In this document: in pieces, positions 21,513 to 32,813 of the stretch
How the letters are laid out: each line of letters starts with the position of its first letter
Position numbering within the stretch: position 1 is the first letter of the stretch
Assembly (NCBI GenBank): GCA_029641185.1
Contig: JAPWGK010000025.1
Span: 186,001 to 250,000, forward strand
Direction: 5' to 3'
DNA length: 64,000 nt
Source of the DNA: Pseudofabraea citricarpa
Lineage: Eukaryota > Ascomycota > Leotiomycetes > Helotiales > Dermateaceae
Notes under the pieces: generated by a model
What the model was told of the DNA's origin: nothing
The model's database searches: none
Seen by the model: the letters and a program-made list of their open reading frames with translations, nothing else
Position numbers and translations under genes: made by a program

Positions 21513-23006
21513 ATGCCGGCAACATATTCGAACAGCGACTATCTGATCGCAGGAGCGGGCGCCTTTGGAGCCTCAACAGCTTTGTACCTAAAACGAGCCT
21601 ATCCAGATAAAAGCGTGACCCTCGTCGACCGCAGCGAGTTCCCTTGTCCTTTGGCAGCAGCTCACGACCTTAATAAAATCATTCGTGCCGAATACGAAGA
21701 TCCATTCTACATGAAGCTCACCCTCGAGGCCATGGGCGTCTGGCGATCCGATCCCATCTTTACACCACACTTCAACCAGACAGGCATTCTCTTCACTGGC
21801 ATCGAGGGTATTGGCCAGGCCATCGTTGACAATTATGTCAAACTGATTGGGACATCCCCTGCAGAGCTGATCACTCCTGAAGACGCAAAGGGACGTTTTA
21901 ATGGCGTGTTGAGAGATGCAGATTGGACGGGGGTGACAAGCTGTACCTGGAATCCCCAAGCTGGATGGGGTGATGCTGCAAACGCGTTGAAGAGTGTCAT
22001 CCAAGCTGCCATTGATCTGGGTGTGAACTACGTCGCAGGATCAATTGAGAAAATCGTCTTCGCACCTGACGGCTCAGCAACGGGCCTGGCACTCAGCGGA
22101 GGTAAAACACTGGCGGGTAGCAAAACCATCTTGTGTACCGGAGCTTACACCACAGAATTGATCGCAGATAGTGCGCCTGAGAGGGAGGAAATCCAAGTCG
22201 AGGGACGCTTGGTAGCAGCTGCGGCCATCATGTGTGCCTTCAAAATTCCCCAGGACGAGTTGCCCAAATTCGCAGCCGCGCCTATCATCGTCAGTCCAAT
22301 GGGCAATTATCCAAGTAAGCGGAATCCTAACACTCCCTCCTCATCTTACAAGACTGGCTCAATAGCAAAAGAAGTCTCTCGTTTTCGTTGCCGAACTACA
22401 CTGGAGCTGACTTAAACAGGCGAAAGCATTCCGCCAGGACCACTAGGTCTTGTCAAATGTACCCACGAACGAAGCTTCACCAACCTATCCCAACATTCCC
22501 CATCCAAGCAAACTTTCTCTATGATTCCCCGCCGCAATCAGCAAATGACTTGGAGCCAAGAGGTACCGCAAGGACTCAAAGACGAGGTGGAAATCAGCAA
22601 GAATAAAATCTACGGTAATTGGATCAAGGGCTTGGAACCTGAATACTACCGAATGTGCTGGTATGTTGTCTTCCGCCCTGCCTCTGTCCTACCTTTGCAC
22701 TGCAAAGCCCACTAACGATTGTACAGGGATGCAGTAACTCCCAACCAGGACTTCGTCATCACTCCTCATCCTAAGTGTGAAAACCTCTACATCGCAACTG
22801 GAGGATCTTTCCATGGTTGGAAATTTCTCGCCAATATCGGGAAATATGTCGTTCAGATGCTGGACGGCTCTTTGGACCCAGATACCGCGCAGAGATGGGC
22901 CTGGGACCGCAACGAGGATGGAGCTGCTTGTGGGTTGTATTTACCTTCGAGGGATTTGAGTGACATCGATGGGTATAGAGAGATGGTAGATGCGGAGGGG
23001 AAATGA
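21513..23006 (+). CDS. FAD-dependent amine oxidase, sarcosine oxidase / fructosyl-amino-acid oxidase-like
   Basis: Exons 21513-22314, 22420-22660 and 22727-23006 (440 aa); start in context aacATGc. The N-terminal Rossmann motif is IAGAGAFGAST, followed by TLVDRS (acidic end of the second strand) and LNKIIRAEYED, the loop typical of sarcosine oxidase and Amadoriase enzymes. Near the C-terminus YRMCW places Cys347 where family members attach FAD covalently, followed by DFVITPHP and ATGGSFHGWKF. The reaction would be oxidation of a secondary amine (sarcosine, pipecolate or fructosyl amino acid) to imine with H2O2. The substrate is not determinable. No obvious PTS1 tripeptide ends the protein, although many relatives are peroxisomal. 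Confidence 0.9.
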
Positions 23007-24373
23007 ATGAAGAGTGGGCCACGTGCATCAGTTGGGGCCGGTTTGTAATGCAGCTTTCCTTGAAAAACTTCAACAGTCAAGGACACTTCCTGTTTAACAA
23101 AAATCGTTTCCGGTACTCGCCACCAGAAATCGGTGTGAAATATGCTTCGTTCTCTCTTGGTAGCCCTCAACGTAGAAGAGACTTGCTCAAAGAGCATTCC
23201 TTTTGCAAGGTTCAGATACATTGCGCTCAAACTGGGCATACCCGTATAAAAGCACCTGCGACAGTCACTTTCGAATTCTACGGAAGTAAATGCCTAGCTT
23301 CAAATGCTTAGTTTAATAGGATGATCAAGCTCTGAATTGTACAAAAGCTAGGAACTACACAATATTAGAGGAACTCTATAATGTCACTACATTACTACCT
23401 CGGTACTTACTCCCACCTTCTCTCCAACTTCTACTCCTACCCTACCATGAAGCTTATTCCTACTCCTACCTTGTTCTCCTACTCTCCTCTCTTACTCTTC
23501 TACTCTCCTATTCGCCTGCCAGTTGTCCAGTCCAAAAGATCCAATCCCAGGTCGAAGTACTTTAGTCCGAGTAATATTTAAATGATGAAAGAGGAGGGGA
23601 AAAAGAAAGAAGAAAAAGAGAAGAAAAAGAGAGGAACCTAGAAGAATCTGCCATTCCTTCGATCCACACTCAAATCTACAGCATAAAGTAATCTACAAGG
23701 GACTATACCAAAGTTTATAATATCACGTATAAAATATATTTTAAGCATGGAGAAAGAAGAGAGATTTATGCAGCTAAAACATTAAAGACTCGTTATCTCT
23801 TCTCTTACTCGCGCTTTTAACGTGCAGATCTTCCTACTTTGAATCGTCTACTTCTGTAATTCGATCACTTTTTAGGTACTCCTGCAGAATTTAGAAGTGG
23901 CTGCCATATGTGTTTTTGCAGAGTGTTTGAGGACCACGAACTTCCTCCATGTCACAATAGCATCAACAAAATAAGTATCTTCGTAGGTAAGGGATACGGC
24001 AACGCATAGGGGATCAGATTCTGTAGAATGTGAGGTGTGCAGAAGAATAGAGACGATAAACAGGAGCGAGACAGCTACAATATTGCTGGTGTGAATCCTG
24101 CTAGTTGCCGAATCGTCGCCGAGACCCAAATCGACGGAAAGGATGCCACCGCAAGCTGGGTAAAGCTCAGCTATAAACTTCTACCGAAGAGATGTGCTGT
24201 ATGTACACTTAGCTGTTCCAGACGCATGCATTACTCCAATGTAGCTTTTGTTATCGAGCGTCAGCAGAGGATGAGGGGTCGGGTCAGGTCAGGTCAGGGT
24301 GAATTTAGCCTCCGATCACGCCGATTACAATCCACACCTTTTAATTCACCGACTTCCTTCAATACCCCAAACA
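23007..24373. other. Intergenic region with C/T-rich tract
   Basis: No gene recognised. At about 23380-23530 there is a CTACTCC/CTCTCC-rich tract, followed by a purine-rich GAAAGA tract (23585-23635). A short GGTCAGGTCAG repeat is at 24279-24297. Confidence 0.45.
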
Positions 24374-25480
24374 ATGTCAACAAGTCTGCCTGTTTTACTC
24401 ATATCTACATCATCCAAGGTTGGACTGGGAGTACCATCTATGATCATGTCCAAACTGTCTCAGCCCTATGGCCTCGACGAAGCCCCGCCACGGCTTTCTG
24501 CTCGTCTTTACGACTACTTCAGACCAATCGTCGAGCTTGGTTTAAGTGTTTATTGTGCGTATACTTACAGGCTACCGACTTTCTACCACAGTTTGCTGTC
24601 CAGGAAGCTGACGAAATGATGCCTAGATTTCCTGCTCACCTTCCTCGCCTTTCCCATCCTCCCATTTTCGGACTTGCAAACTTTCCACCACAAGGCCTTC
24701 GCCAGCTTCTGGTCCGCCTACGGTGCTATCATGTCTGCAGGCATGCCAGACGGCACTGCCGAGCTCATAGCCTCGTGCTCCGGGCTGGTGCTCGATGTTG
24801 GACCCGGAAGTGGGACGCAAGTTCACCTCTTTGATCCAGAGAAGATCACAATGCTGTACGGTGTCGAGCCGGCAGTGGATTTGCATGCAGCATTGCACCG
24901 GGCCACGGAGAAGGTCGGTCTTCAAGGGAAGTACGAAATCATCACGGCTGGGGCAGAGGCAGGAAGCCTGATCCCTGAACTAGCCAAGCGCAACTTGTTC
25001 CAAGATGGAGAGGAGTCTATTTTCGACACGGTCGTGTGCATTCGTGTTCTCTGTGGTGTAAGTTTGATTCGGAAGTCTCTAGCCCCAGAAAGACTAGGAG
25101 CTGTTACGGATCCCCTCTAGATTCCGAGACGTTCGCACAACACGCTGCTAATTCTGCTTTTGACACCCCAGGTTCCTGACCACCTCGCAACAATTGATGG
25201 ATTGTATCGCCTCCTGAAGCCCGGGGGTCGCTTTCTTGTCTGCGAACACGTTCTGCAGCCGTATCCCAAAGGTGGAGATTTTGTAGCGAGTCTATTGCAG
25301 AAGTTGTACACGGCTCTCGGGTGGTCTTTTTGGGTGGGAGGATGCTGCCTGGATAGAGACACCGATGCAGCACTGAGGCAGGTAGCCGGACCGGACGGGT
25401 GGGATGAAATTAAAGCCACCTATCTGTCAACTTACTCTACAGTGCCATACTTGGTTGGGGAGTATATCAAATCAACATGA
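24374..25480 (+). CDS. METTL7-like membrane-associated SAM-dependent methyltransferase
   Basis: Exons 24374-24554, 24627-25057 and 25172-25480 (306 aa). The N-terminal part carries a hydrophobic hairpin (SVYYFLLTFLAFPILPF, spanning intron 1) that should anchor the protein to a membrane or lipid droplet. Methyltransferase motif I is VLDVGPGSGTQ (about 115-125). Then come YGVEPAVDLHAAL, DTVVCIRVLCGVPDH (across intron 2), LYRLLKPGGRFLVCEHV and GGCCLDRDTD. This order matches animal METTL7/TMT1 thiol methyltransferases and fungal relatives. The acceptor is unknown; a thiol or small lipophile is an inference from the relatives. First ATG used; the longer frame upstream begins only at GTG. Confidence 0.88.
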
Positions 25481-25931
25481 AAAGCTCAAACTCTCCAAAT
25501 CGGGGATAAGCGAGCGTGTTTTAAACATGACAAAAAGGAAGGGTTTGGGACAAGGGCAATAGCACGTGAACCCATTGTTTCTCTTAGCTAAGGTAAAGAC
25601 AAATTACTATATGCTGGGAGCATGAAGTTGTGGCTCAGCTAGGTGAATCCCATTGTTTCAGCAACAGAAGTCCGTGTTTGATTAAGACTCCGAGCAGCTA
25701 TCAGATTACAAAATCATACATGGTATTATCATTTACAGAGTATACAAGTATACATATCATATACTAATTCTGCCGGGAATTTATACGGAAGTAACTTACA
25801 TATATAACCCGTAGGATAAGAACATTTCACAAATCACTGGTCAAAAGTATTAATGACTTTCACTTTATTCTCTATTTAGCCTCCGGTGCTAAAACAATTT
25901 ACAGAGAATCCAGTCTCTGAGTCCCTCCAAA
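25481..25931. other. Intergenic region between convergent genes
   Basis: AT-rich 3' regions of the methyltransferase and reductase genes; nothing else recognised. Confidence 0.45.
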
Positions 25932-26981
25932 TCACAAAGAAACAACAACCTTCTTCGCCGACACACCGTTCTTCTGAACCTCAAACGCAGCCTGGACATG
26001 CTCCAGACCTTTGCCAACGACGAGTGGTTCAGGCACGGCAGCATATTTCTCCTCGGCCAAAGCTTTCGGCAAGAAATCCTCAAAGATGATCTTGCTGACC
26101 TCATTATTCTTCAAATCGCTCCCAAAGATGAACTTGGCGTCCACACCAGCAGGCATGTTCTTCGGCAAATGAGCAGCCATGGATACAAACTTCTTTCCCT
26201 CGACTTTGTCGATGATATTGAGACACGAGAGAGCAGGGATCTCGCTGTGAACGCGTTGACCGGCGCTTACATTACCGATTGCTATTGCGCCAGCTGAAGT
26301 CTTGCCCTTGAACGCTGCAATGATGTCCTCGATCGCAGTGGGGCTGTTGTAGTCGAAGGCCTGGCTCGCACCGTGTTTCTTGACATAGTCGAAGTTTCTG
26401 GGCGAGGCTGTGGCAATGACTTCATATCCGGCGGCGACGGCGAGTTGGATGGCATTGATTCCAACACTGGTTGAACCTCCCCACACGAGGAGTGTCGTGC
26501 CTGTTGGCTTTGGATTCAGGGAAGGATATTCGAGTGCGAGATAGTCCTTCTGGAAGAGGCCACATGCGGCTGTGGAGAGACCCAGTGGTAGAACACAGGC
26601 ACTCTCATAACTGAGACTGCTTGGGATGTGGCAGACCAGGTTGCTCTTGACCACCGTGTACTCCTGGCAAGCTCCCTCAGAAGCTGACGATATCAAACCT
26701 AGAGATAGTCCCAAAACCCGATCTCCAACCTTGAATTGAGTAACACCGGTTCCGACTTCAGCAACGACTCCTGCGAGGTCGTACCCCGGAATGGTGGGAT
26801 ACTTGACCCAGTTGAAAAGCTCATCCCCCAGATCTTGCATAGACCAATCAACCGGATTGATGGCAACTGCATAGTTTCGGACCACGATTTCGTTCTCCAG
26901 CGGTTTGGTGTAAGTTGCGGGTTTGACCTCCAGTGGAGTGGCTTTGGCTGAGGTCAACCATGCTGCAGTGTTGGAAGTCAT
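25932..26981 (-). CDS. Zinc-type alcohol dehydrogenase-like oxidoreductase (CipB-like, MDR superfamily)
   Basis: Single exon, 349 aa, start ATG 26981. MDR features: VVRNYAVAINPVDWSMQD, PGYDLAGVVAEVG, FKVGDRVLG, then the nucleotide-binding stretch LLVWGGSTSVGINAIQLA (about 163-180), VIATAS and the C-terminal FEVQKNGVSAKKVVVS. The catalytic-zinc Cys and His of true alcohol dehydrogenases are absent in the first motif (NPVDW instead of C-x-TD), as in enoyl reductase/quinone reductase-type members. It is therefore probably an NADPH-dependent reductase; substrate unknown. It shares a 535-bp divergent promoter with the Zn2Cys6 regulator. Confidence 0.88.
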   Translation of the reverse strand: MTSNTAAWLTSAKATPLEVKPATYTKPLENEIVVRNYAVAINPVDWSMQDLGDELFNWVKYPTIPGYDLAGVVAEVGTGVTQFKVGDRVLGLSLGLISSASEGACQEYTVVKSNLVCHIPSSLSYESACVLPLGLSTAACGLFQKDYLALEYPSLNPKPTGTTLLVWGGSTSVGINAIQLAVAAGYEVIATASPRNFDYVKKHGASQAFDYNSPTAIEDIIAAFKGKTSAGAIAIGNVSAGQRVHSEIPALSCLNIIDKVEGKKFVSMAAHLPKNMPAGVDAKFIFGSDLKNNEVSKIIFEDFLPKALAEEKYAAVPEPLVVGKGLEHVQAAFEVQKNGVSAKKVVVSL

Positions 26982-27081
26982 TTTTAAGATGCAAGTTGGA
27001 TATGAAAGAAGAGATTGGGGAATTTTGAACGTGAGGAATTATTGGTGTTTTGAATAATGACTTGAGCAATGCCACTGGCAC

Positions 27082-27091
27082 CTTTATATAC
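27082..27091 (-). promoter_or_regulatory. TATA box of the MDR reductase gene
   Basis: TATATAAAGG on the minus strand, about 105 bp before ATG 26981. Confidence 0.6.
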
Positions 27092-27285
27092 TCCTTCATT
27101 GCTCATTGACATCAAGAGCTTAGGTCCGTTAATGGAGATAAGTTCTCCATCTGGCTTAGAAACCACATCCTTCTGGGATCATATGTCCGCTACCTCCATA
27201 GTCACGGAGTTTCGAGGAGCTTACGCTCTTGATCATGTTGTGCAATGAGGAGAAGAGAGAAGACTTGGCCACTGGATGTTTCTCA

Positions 27286-27333
27286 AATACGAATGAGGGT
27301 TAGCGTCTCTCTCAATACGAGTCGGGGTTAGTG
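27286..27333. promoter_or_regulatory. Direct repeat in divergent promoter (candidate operator)
   Basis: AATACGAATGAGGGTTAG (27286-27303) recurs as AATACGAGTCGGGGTTAG (27314-27331) with a 28-bp period. It lies between the reductase (minus) and Zn2Cys6 regulator (plus) genes. It may be a regulator binding site; this is inference from position and conservation only. Confidence 0.4.
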
Positions 27334-27516
27334 GAACGAGTGGGGCAGTGGATTTCCAGCCAATTGGCTGCTGCACTTGGAGCCTTCACGTAATCATCCA
27401 TTTCCTCTTCTTCCAAGATCCAAATAATGAGTCTCAATAGAGGCAGAAATCACAACTTCATCCTCTCTATCCCATGCTTGAGCTCTTAAGCCTCGCTATC
27501 AGTCCCGTGAGCAACG

Positions 27517-28885
27517 ATGACAAATCAGAAAACAGGAGACATGATTCGCAAACGAAAAGCTCACAAGAAATCAAGGCATGGCTGCCGCAACTGTAAGCTC
27601 CGCAGTGTCAAGGTGAGTTGCTTTCTAGCATCTTGCAGCTCCGTCCTGAGAGGAACAGTGCGATGATACCAAGCCCAGATGCAAGAAATGTACCTCTTAT
27701 GGAGTTGTCTGTAATTACGACTTGAAGATCCCTGACCTACAAATATCATTTGATGAAGAAAAAGTTGTCAAGCAGCCCAAATTACTACCCCGCCAAGATG
27801 TTGTCAGGGCGAATCAAATACCATCTTATCTGTCTCCAGCTATTATCGTCTGCGATGGGACTTACTCAGTACAACTTGATGGGCCGTGTCTGGGTCGGAT
27901 CGAGAGATTTCGGGAAAGGACTGTGCTCACACTTGGAACTCCAGCAACGGCTATTCTATATAGAGACGTGATTCTGGATTTTGCTTTTGTAGTGAGCACA
28001 CCAAAAATATTATACTTGTGAAACAAGCTAATCATACAATCCTGCTAGCATCCATATCTCATGCATATCGTCCAGACGCTGACAGCGAGGCACGATCGTT
28101 TATCCGCTCCCATTCCAGGATCTTACCTCTCAACGACAGAGATCTATCATTGGTACGAGGCTGCAAAACTTTTCAACAAGAAATTATCAGCACCGCTTCA
28201 ACTAAATGATCTGGACCCGCTCTGGGCAGCCGCTGCTATGCTTGGAGCTATGGCCATATCGTCTATTGAGGCATCATGCCCAGAAGAAGCATGGCCCCTC
28301 AAAAGTTCAGAGTCGTCAGATCTTAAGTGGCTGAGGTTGAGTGATGGCAAACGCGCTATTTGGGATATTGTAAATCCTTGTCGACCTGACAGTGCTTTTC
28401 GGACACTTAATGAGGAGTTCGAGATGATCAACCTATCTGTGAATGGGCCTAGACCTGGGCCCGAACTCGAAGGAATCCCATCTGAGTTTTACCCGCTATA
28501 TGATCTCGATTGTATTCCGCCGGTTGACAACAAGTATTATGTCGCTATACACAATTTGGCCCCTCTCCTGAATATCGAGTGCAACCGCGAAAACATTGTC
28601 AAATTCCTCGCTTTCATGAATAAAAAAGAGGAACGATTTACAAGCCTATTGAGGCAAAAGGACCCTCGAGCTCTTTTGTTGCTCGCATATTGGTACTCCA
28701 AAGTTTGTCATGCGGTATGGTGGATTGGAAGACGAGCGACCCTCGAGTGTCAATCCATATGTTTGTATTTGGAAAGATACTATTCTTCTAATACGGCAAT
28801 TCAAGGATTACTTGAATTTCCGAAGTTGCGATGTGGTCTTAATGTCCTGCCAGAAAATTCTTCGACAACACAAATTGCTGGATAG
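27517..28885 (+). CDS. Zn2Cys6 fungal transcription factor
   Basis: Exons 27517-27612, 27659-27991 and 28049-28885 (421 aa from the first in-frame ATG; a second ATG at 27541 is possible). The binuclear zinc cluster spans intron 1: C23-x2-C26-x6-C33-x6-C40-x2-C43-x6-C50, with basic residues KLRSVK. The middle domain starts with FAFV/HPYLMHIVQTL across intron 2, a pattern typical of fungal regulators that lack the classical Fungal_trans core. The conserved C-terminal part includes DPRALLLLAYWYSKV and WWIGRRATLECQ. It would bind CGG-type half sites in the nucleus. Divergence from the adjacent reductase suggests it may control that gene. Confidence 0.9.
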
Positions 28886-29075
28886 GTTTACTTTCTCAAA
28901 CCAGCTAGCATGTGATGTAATTATCATTGGTATCATTCGCAGGACTACGCCACAAGTGCTCAACACGCCCGCTCCGTTACTTCCAAATTGCTTCAAATAC
29001 AACGCAGAACCCAGAACCAACCAGTGCCATCTGCTTGTCGCTCATGGAGCATAGAAACAGTCACTTTCCTGTACC

Positions 29076-30542
29076 TCAAACACTTGCTTTCAGGATACCA
29101 TACAACCCAGTCGCATCGAGCCACGATAGAAACAGCTCAGGAAGTCCTTGTCGAAGAAGTTCGTCGCCCATAACGAACTCTCTTTCTCTATTCCAAGTAT
29201 ATCGCCCTTTCTGTGCCTGTAGTTCTCGACCCGCGCGAATGTCCACTTGGCTTTGAGCGAGATCATACCATAAAGGACTTTCCGGCATCCAGAGCTTCTG
29301 ACTCATCTTACCTATACAACCAGCAAACTGTGGAAGTTGCTCTGCATTAATCCAGATATCAGAAGCTTTTGCGAATTCTTGTTTGGAATACTTTTGTCGC
29401 ACATTCTCATATTCGATGTATGGAATGAGTTGGCGGGATGTTCGCTTTAGGTAGTGGACTTGGTTCTCAACAAAATCATCAAGCATCGCCAGATCTATTT
29501 GTTCGCCAGATTGAGAAACTTCATACTGAAGCCTTTGGATCTCGGCGCTCATCTTGTCAAGGCGGTAGCTAGCCCACTGCTTGTACAGGATATTTATATC
29601 TGAATATGGCCGAATGTTGGTGATGTGGCTGGAATCATATAATCCTGGCTTGTTGGCACAGTATGATGTAATGGTGGAAATTCGCTCCTTCACACCCAAA
29701 CCACGTGCTGCGAGATGCTGTACTTCTCCTCCTTGTAGAAGGACACCATGTCCTAGTGCTGGTCCCTCGACCTGGAACATAAGTCAGATCAGTTCTAAAG
29801 ATGTTCTGGATGACTTACTTTTGTGGGTGTGCCATCGCCTGTCTTGATATATGTCTCCCCTCCAACCATACCATCAGTATCACTCAACATCATAACACAA
29901 ACATATGGATACGAGTCGTAGCTATTTGAAATCAATATTTGTTCCCGCCAATTTTTTCTGGAGACTTACTGCCAAGGTATGATGGATTTGCTCTTCAGAG
30001 GATCATATGCTTTTTCTTCTTCCGTCAATGGGATCTTTTCCGTGGGCGGTTCCACACTGAGTTCTTTTACCATTTCTTCGAGCGTACTTCCTTCTGTCTG
30101 GATATTGGTGTGTGCGATCTCGGTACGCATGACAATCGACAGTGGCAGGCCGGCCGCGTCGGAAACGAGCCTCATGGTGGCAGGATGAGTCCAGAAGTCC
30201 TCGATGAAGCGCGAGTACTCAGCAGCATTTCGGAGGATAAGAGTACCTGGATGGGGCACGGTGGCGCATTTCTCAATTACATCTCGACGGAACAGAGCTC
30301 GTCGATATGCTCGTACTCCTTCATACGAAAGAATTGGGAATGGAGCTGTGCCTGCGATTTCGCTCGATGTTGCACTTGGTTTGATCTTGAGGTCTGCCAA
30401 AGTGAACTTCTTCTTGGGTGGCACATATGCCAGATGGATCTAGCGTTAGAATGTCAGTAGTGAGTAGCGTGTGCGGGGGAGGATGTCTGCTTGCCTTTGG
30501 ATCAAAGACCTCTTCTTGGTACACGATGGGTTCGTGAATCAT
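29076..30542 (-). CDS. Fe(II)/2-oxoglutarate dioxygenase-like protein (fungal family)
   Basis: Exons 30542-30495, 30439-29970, 29921-29819 and 29771-29076 (438 aa). The N-terminus is MIHEPIVYQEE, then PPKKKFTLADLKI. The metal-binding facial triad is visible: H173-x-D175 in HYDSYPYVCVMMLSD (His codon split by intron 2) and His226 in GGEVQHLAARGL, followed by KERISTITSY. The C-terminal third is helical and variable. Members are presumed to oxidise a small molecule with Fe(II), O2 and 2-oxoglutarate; substrate unknown. Intron 1 (30494-30440, 55 bp) appears to be GC-AG, with donor AAG|GCAAGC and TCTAACG branch; a weaker GT donor 9 nt upstream would drop three residues without changing frame. Its 3' end faces the Zn2Cys6 gene (190 bp). 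Confidence 0.85.
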
Positions 30543-32813
30543 TTTGAGTGGCCAAGATAACAGTTTGAAATTCTGAGCTGGGTGATAAGTATGAGGGATC
30601 GATTCTGGGTTTTCTCGTCTGTCTGCTGAAGCACTTCACATAGGGAAGAGGTAGGTCTCTCGCCTCTTATCGTCACGACTGATGGATGATGGCCCACGAG
30701 TCGGATCCCTTAGCTGTTTCTAGACAGCGAGCCAAGAAGTGTCAATACCTCCAAAGTCATCTTATCAGCCGCTGGCGCCCACTCTGCGCAGAGCAAACCA
30801 CGCAAGCCCGCTTTCCTACGCTTTCCATATCGAGTTCGAAATTCCCAGAACCCTATAAGAGCGAGCGACTGGTCCGGTGTCTAGTGCTACCTCCCTCGCT
30901 TATGGGCCATCGCAGGATCTTCCCCTTCTCCATCGCCAGTCGCCAGTCGCCTGGCTGGCTCTCCTATCTACGGTCCCTCTCTATCTCGTGTCGGGCGGTC
31001 ACGGTCCACGGTCCACGGTCACGGTTGAATTTTCTCACTTGGAGCGTTGGCCAGCACTCCCTCGCCAACTCAATTCGGCGCTATGCCTCATTCGCTACCA
31101 CCTTCACGGTCCGCACCCTCCCAGATGTAGCTTCCTCTCTCTTTTTTATATAACCACCTGCACCGGGAGAGACAGAATGCTTATCGCCGGCCACTTGTTT
31201 TTCACCCGCCGAATTTGACGCCCGTGTCGTTGATTTATGCATTGTGTCGTCGACTTCCACCTGTCGCTTCTTCCTGGTCTAGTGGCGGACACTACTCCGT
31301 AGCGCATCGTCGGTGATGGATGATGCAGCCGTTTGTTGGGTGCTGCGTGCGGGGTGCGTTGTCATTGGTGCTAAGGTGGGGTAGTCTATGTGTTTCTGTA
31401 TGTCTGGAGTCACTGGCGGGTTTCTGGGTTTCTTACCTCATAGGTACTCAGTCTTTGGAGGCGAGGACGCCATGAATCAGCATGAGGATCGAAAAACATG
31501 ACCCCATTTTTGAATGTGAAAATCATGGGTTATCCGAGTCCGGCTCCCGGCTCTGGTTCCGGGTCTTCGGGAAGCGAGCAGATGATCTTGAACTGTGCTG
31601 CGTATAAGCATATGTCAGTCACTTTTTCTTTTCTTGATTTGGTTGTTCTTGTTCTTCGTTTCGAGAGGTATGCGACGCGACGAGGTGGATCGATGGATGG
31701 GTGGCTTTTTCGCTATCTCCCTGTCGCTGTCGTTAACTCCCTGTCGGGGTTTTTCTCCTTCATTTTTTCGTTTTAAAAACATCCTGCTCTGAGGAGGTTG
31801 GTTGATGGTGGTATGTGTGTATGTGCTAGGCATGTACGTATGCACGATATGCGTGTGATAGGCGTTTGGTGTGATGTCCGATATGATATGTGACGATTCG
31901 CCTCCGCCTCCACCTCCACGGCCCACACCGACACCGACACCCTCCATTTCCACCACCGCATCCCTTCCTCTTTCTTGTCTGGATCTCAACTCCGCAATAT
32001 GGTTTTATATTGTCTATCTTTCTCTACTCCCTTTTCTTTTTTTCCCTTCCCTGTTTTTCGGTTGTCGCCAGATGATTTGGGACGTCGTGTGCCGATTGAT
32101 TCGGATGCTGGGTTAGGTGTGGGATGCCATTCGTGACTCTGGATTTTTTTCAAGCTCTGCATTTATTGTTGCATGTGTCTACATGTGAGGATGAGCGTGA
32201 GAGGTTTTGAACTTGTACCAGAAGATGGGGAATTGCCTTGAGCGAGAGGGCGGTTACAATTGACTGATCTTTTTTGCCGCAGACTCGAAGTGACGTTCGA
32301 GGCAAGGAAAGGATTGCAAGGAATGGAACGCATTATAAGGTGTGCGGGGCATGTGCATTGCCTGTCGGGAGGGTTTGTGGGGTAAAAAGAGAGTGTCCTC
32401 GTGCTGTTTGCATACTCTTTAGATAGGTGGGTTTATTTAGATGGATTTTGATAGCGGTTTTTAGTCGTTTCAGTAGTGTGTATGCACGCTTTTGATGCTC
32501 CTTCATCTCCTCGACTTTGCTTTTAGTAAAGGCATTCGCTTGTATGCCGCCTCCATTTATAGCTTTTTTCCCCTTTCATGTTGTTAAGAGGAATCGAATT
32601 TATTTCATCATTTAGGTGAAAAACACGACGCAACATTGAAGTTTAGGCTTATCCCCTTCAAAATTAATTATAATTCTATTTTAAATATCGTTGTAAGAAC
32701 TTTAATCACTTTAAATTATTGATACGCCCGTTTTATTTGACTTACTTATATTTGTTTGAAATTGAGGATATGAGGAAGGCAGCAAATAAGCAAGCAAATA
32801 CATCCAGCCATTT
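30543..32813. other. Long intergenic region without recognised gene
   Basis: About 2.3 kb. The left part is C/T-rich with small tandem repeats (CCACGGT at about 31001-31023, CCAGTCG at 30939-30950). There is an ACACCG repeat at 31925-31941 and T/C-rich tracts near 32010-32060. The longest open frame (155 codons, 30686-31153) has no domain. It may hold long leaders, a promoter or a non-coding RNA. Confidence 0.4.

Noticed and set aside
30686..31153. 155-codon frame in the 30.5-32.8 kb gap
   Set aside because: Low-complexity C/T-rich DNA; no motif and no splice structure.
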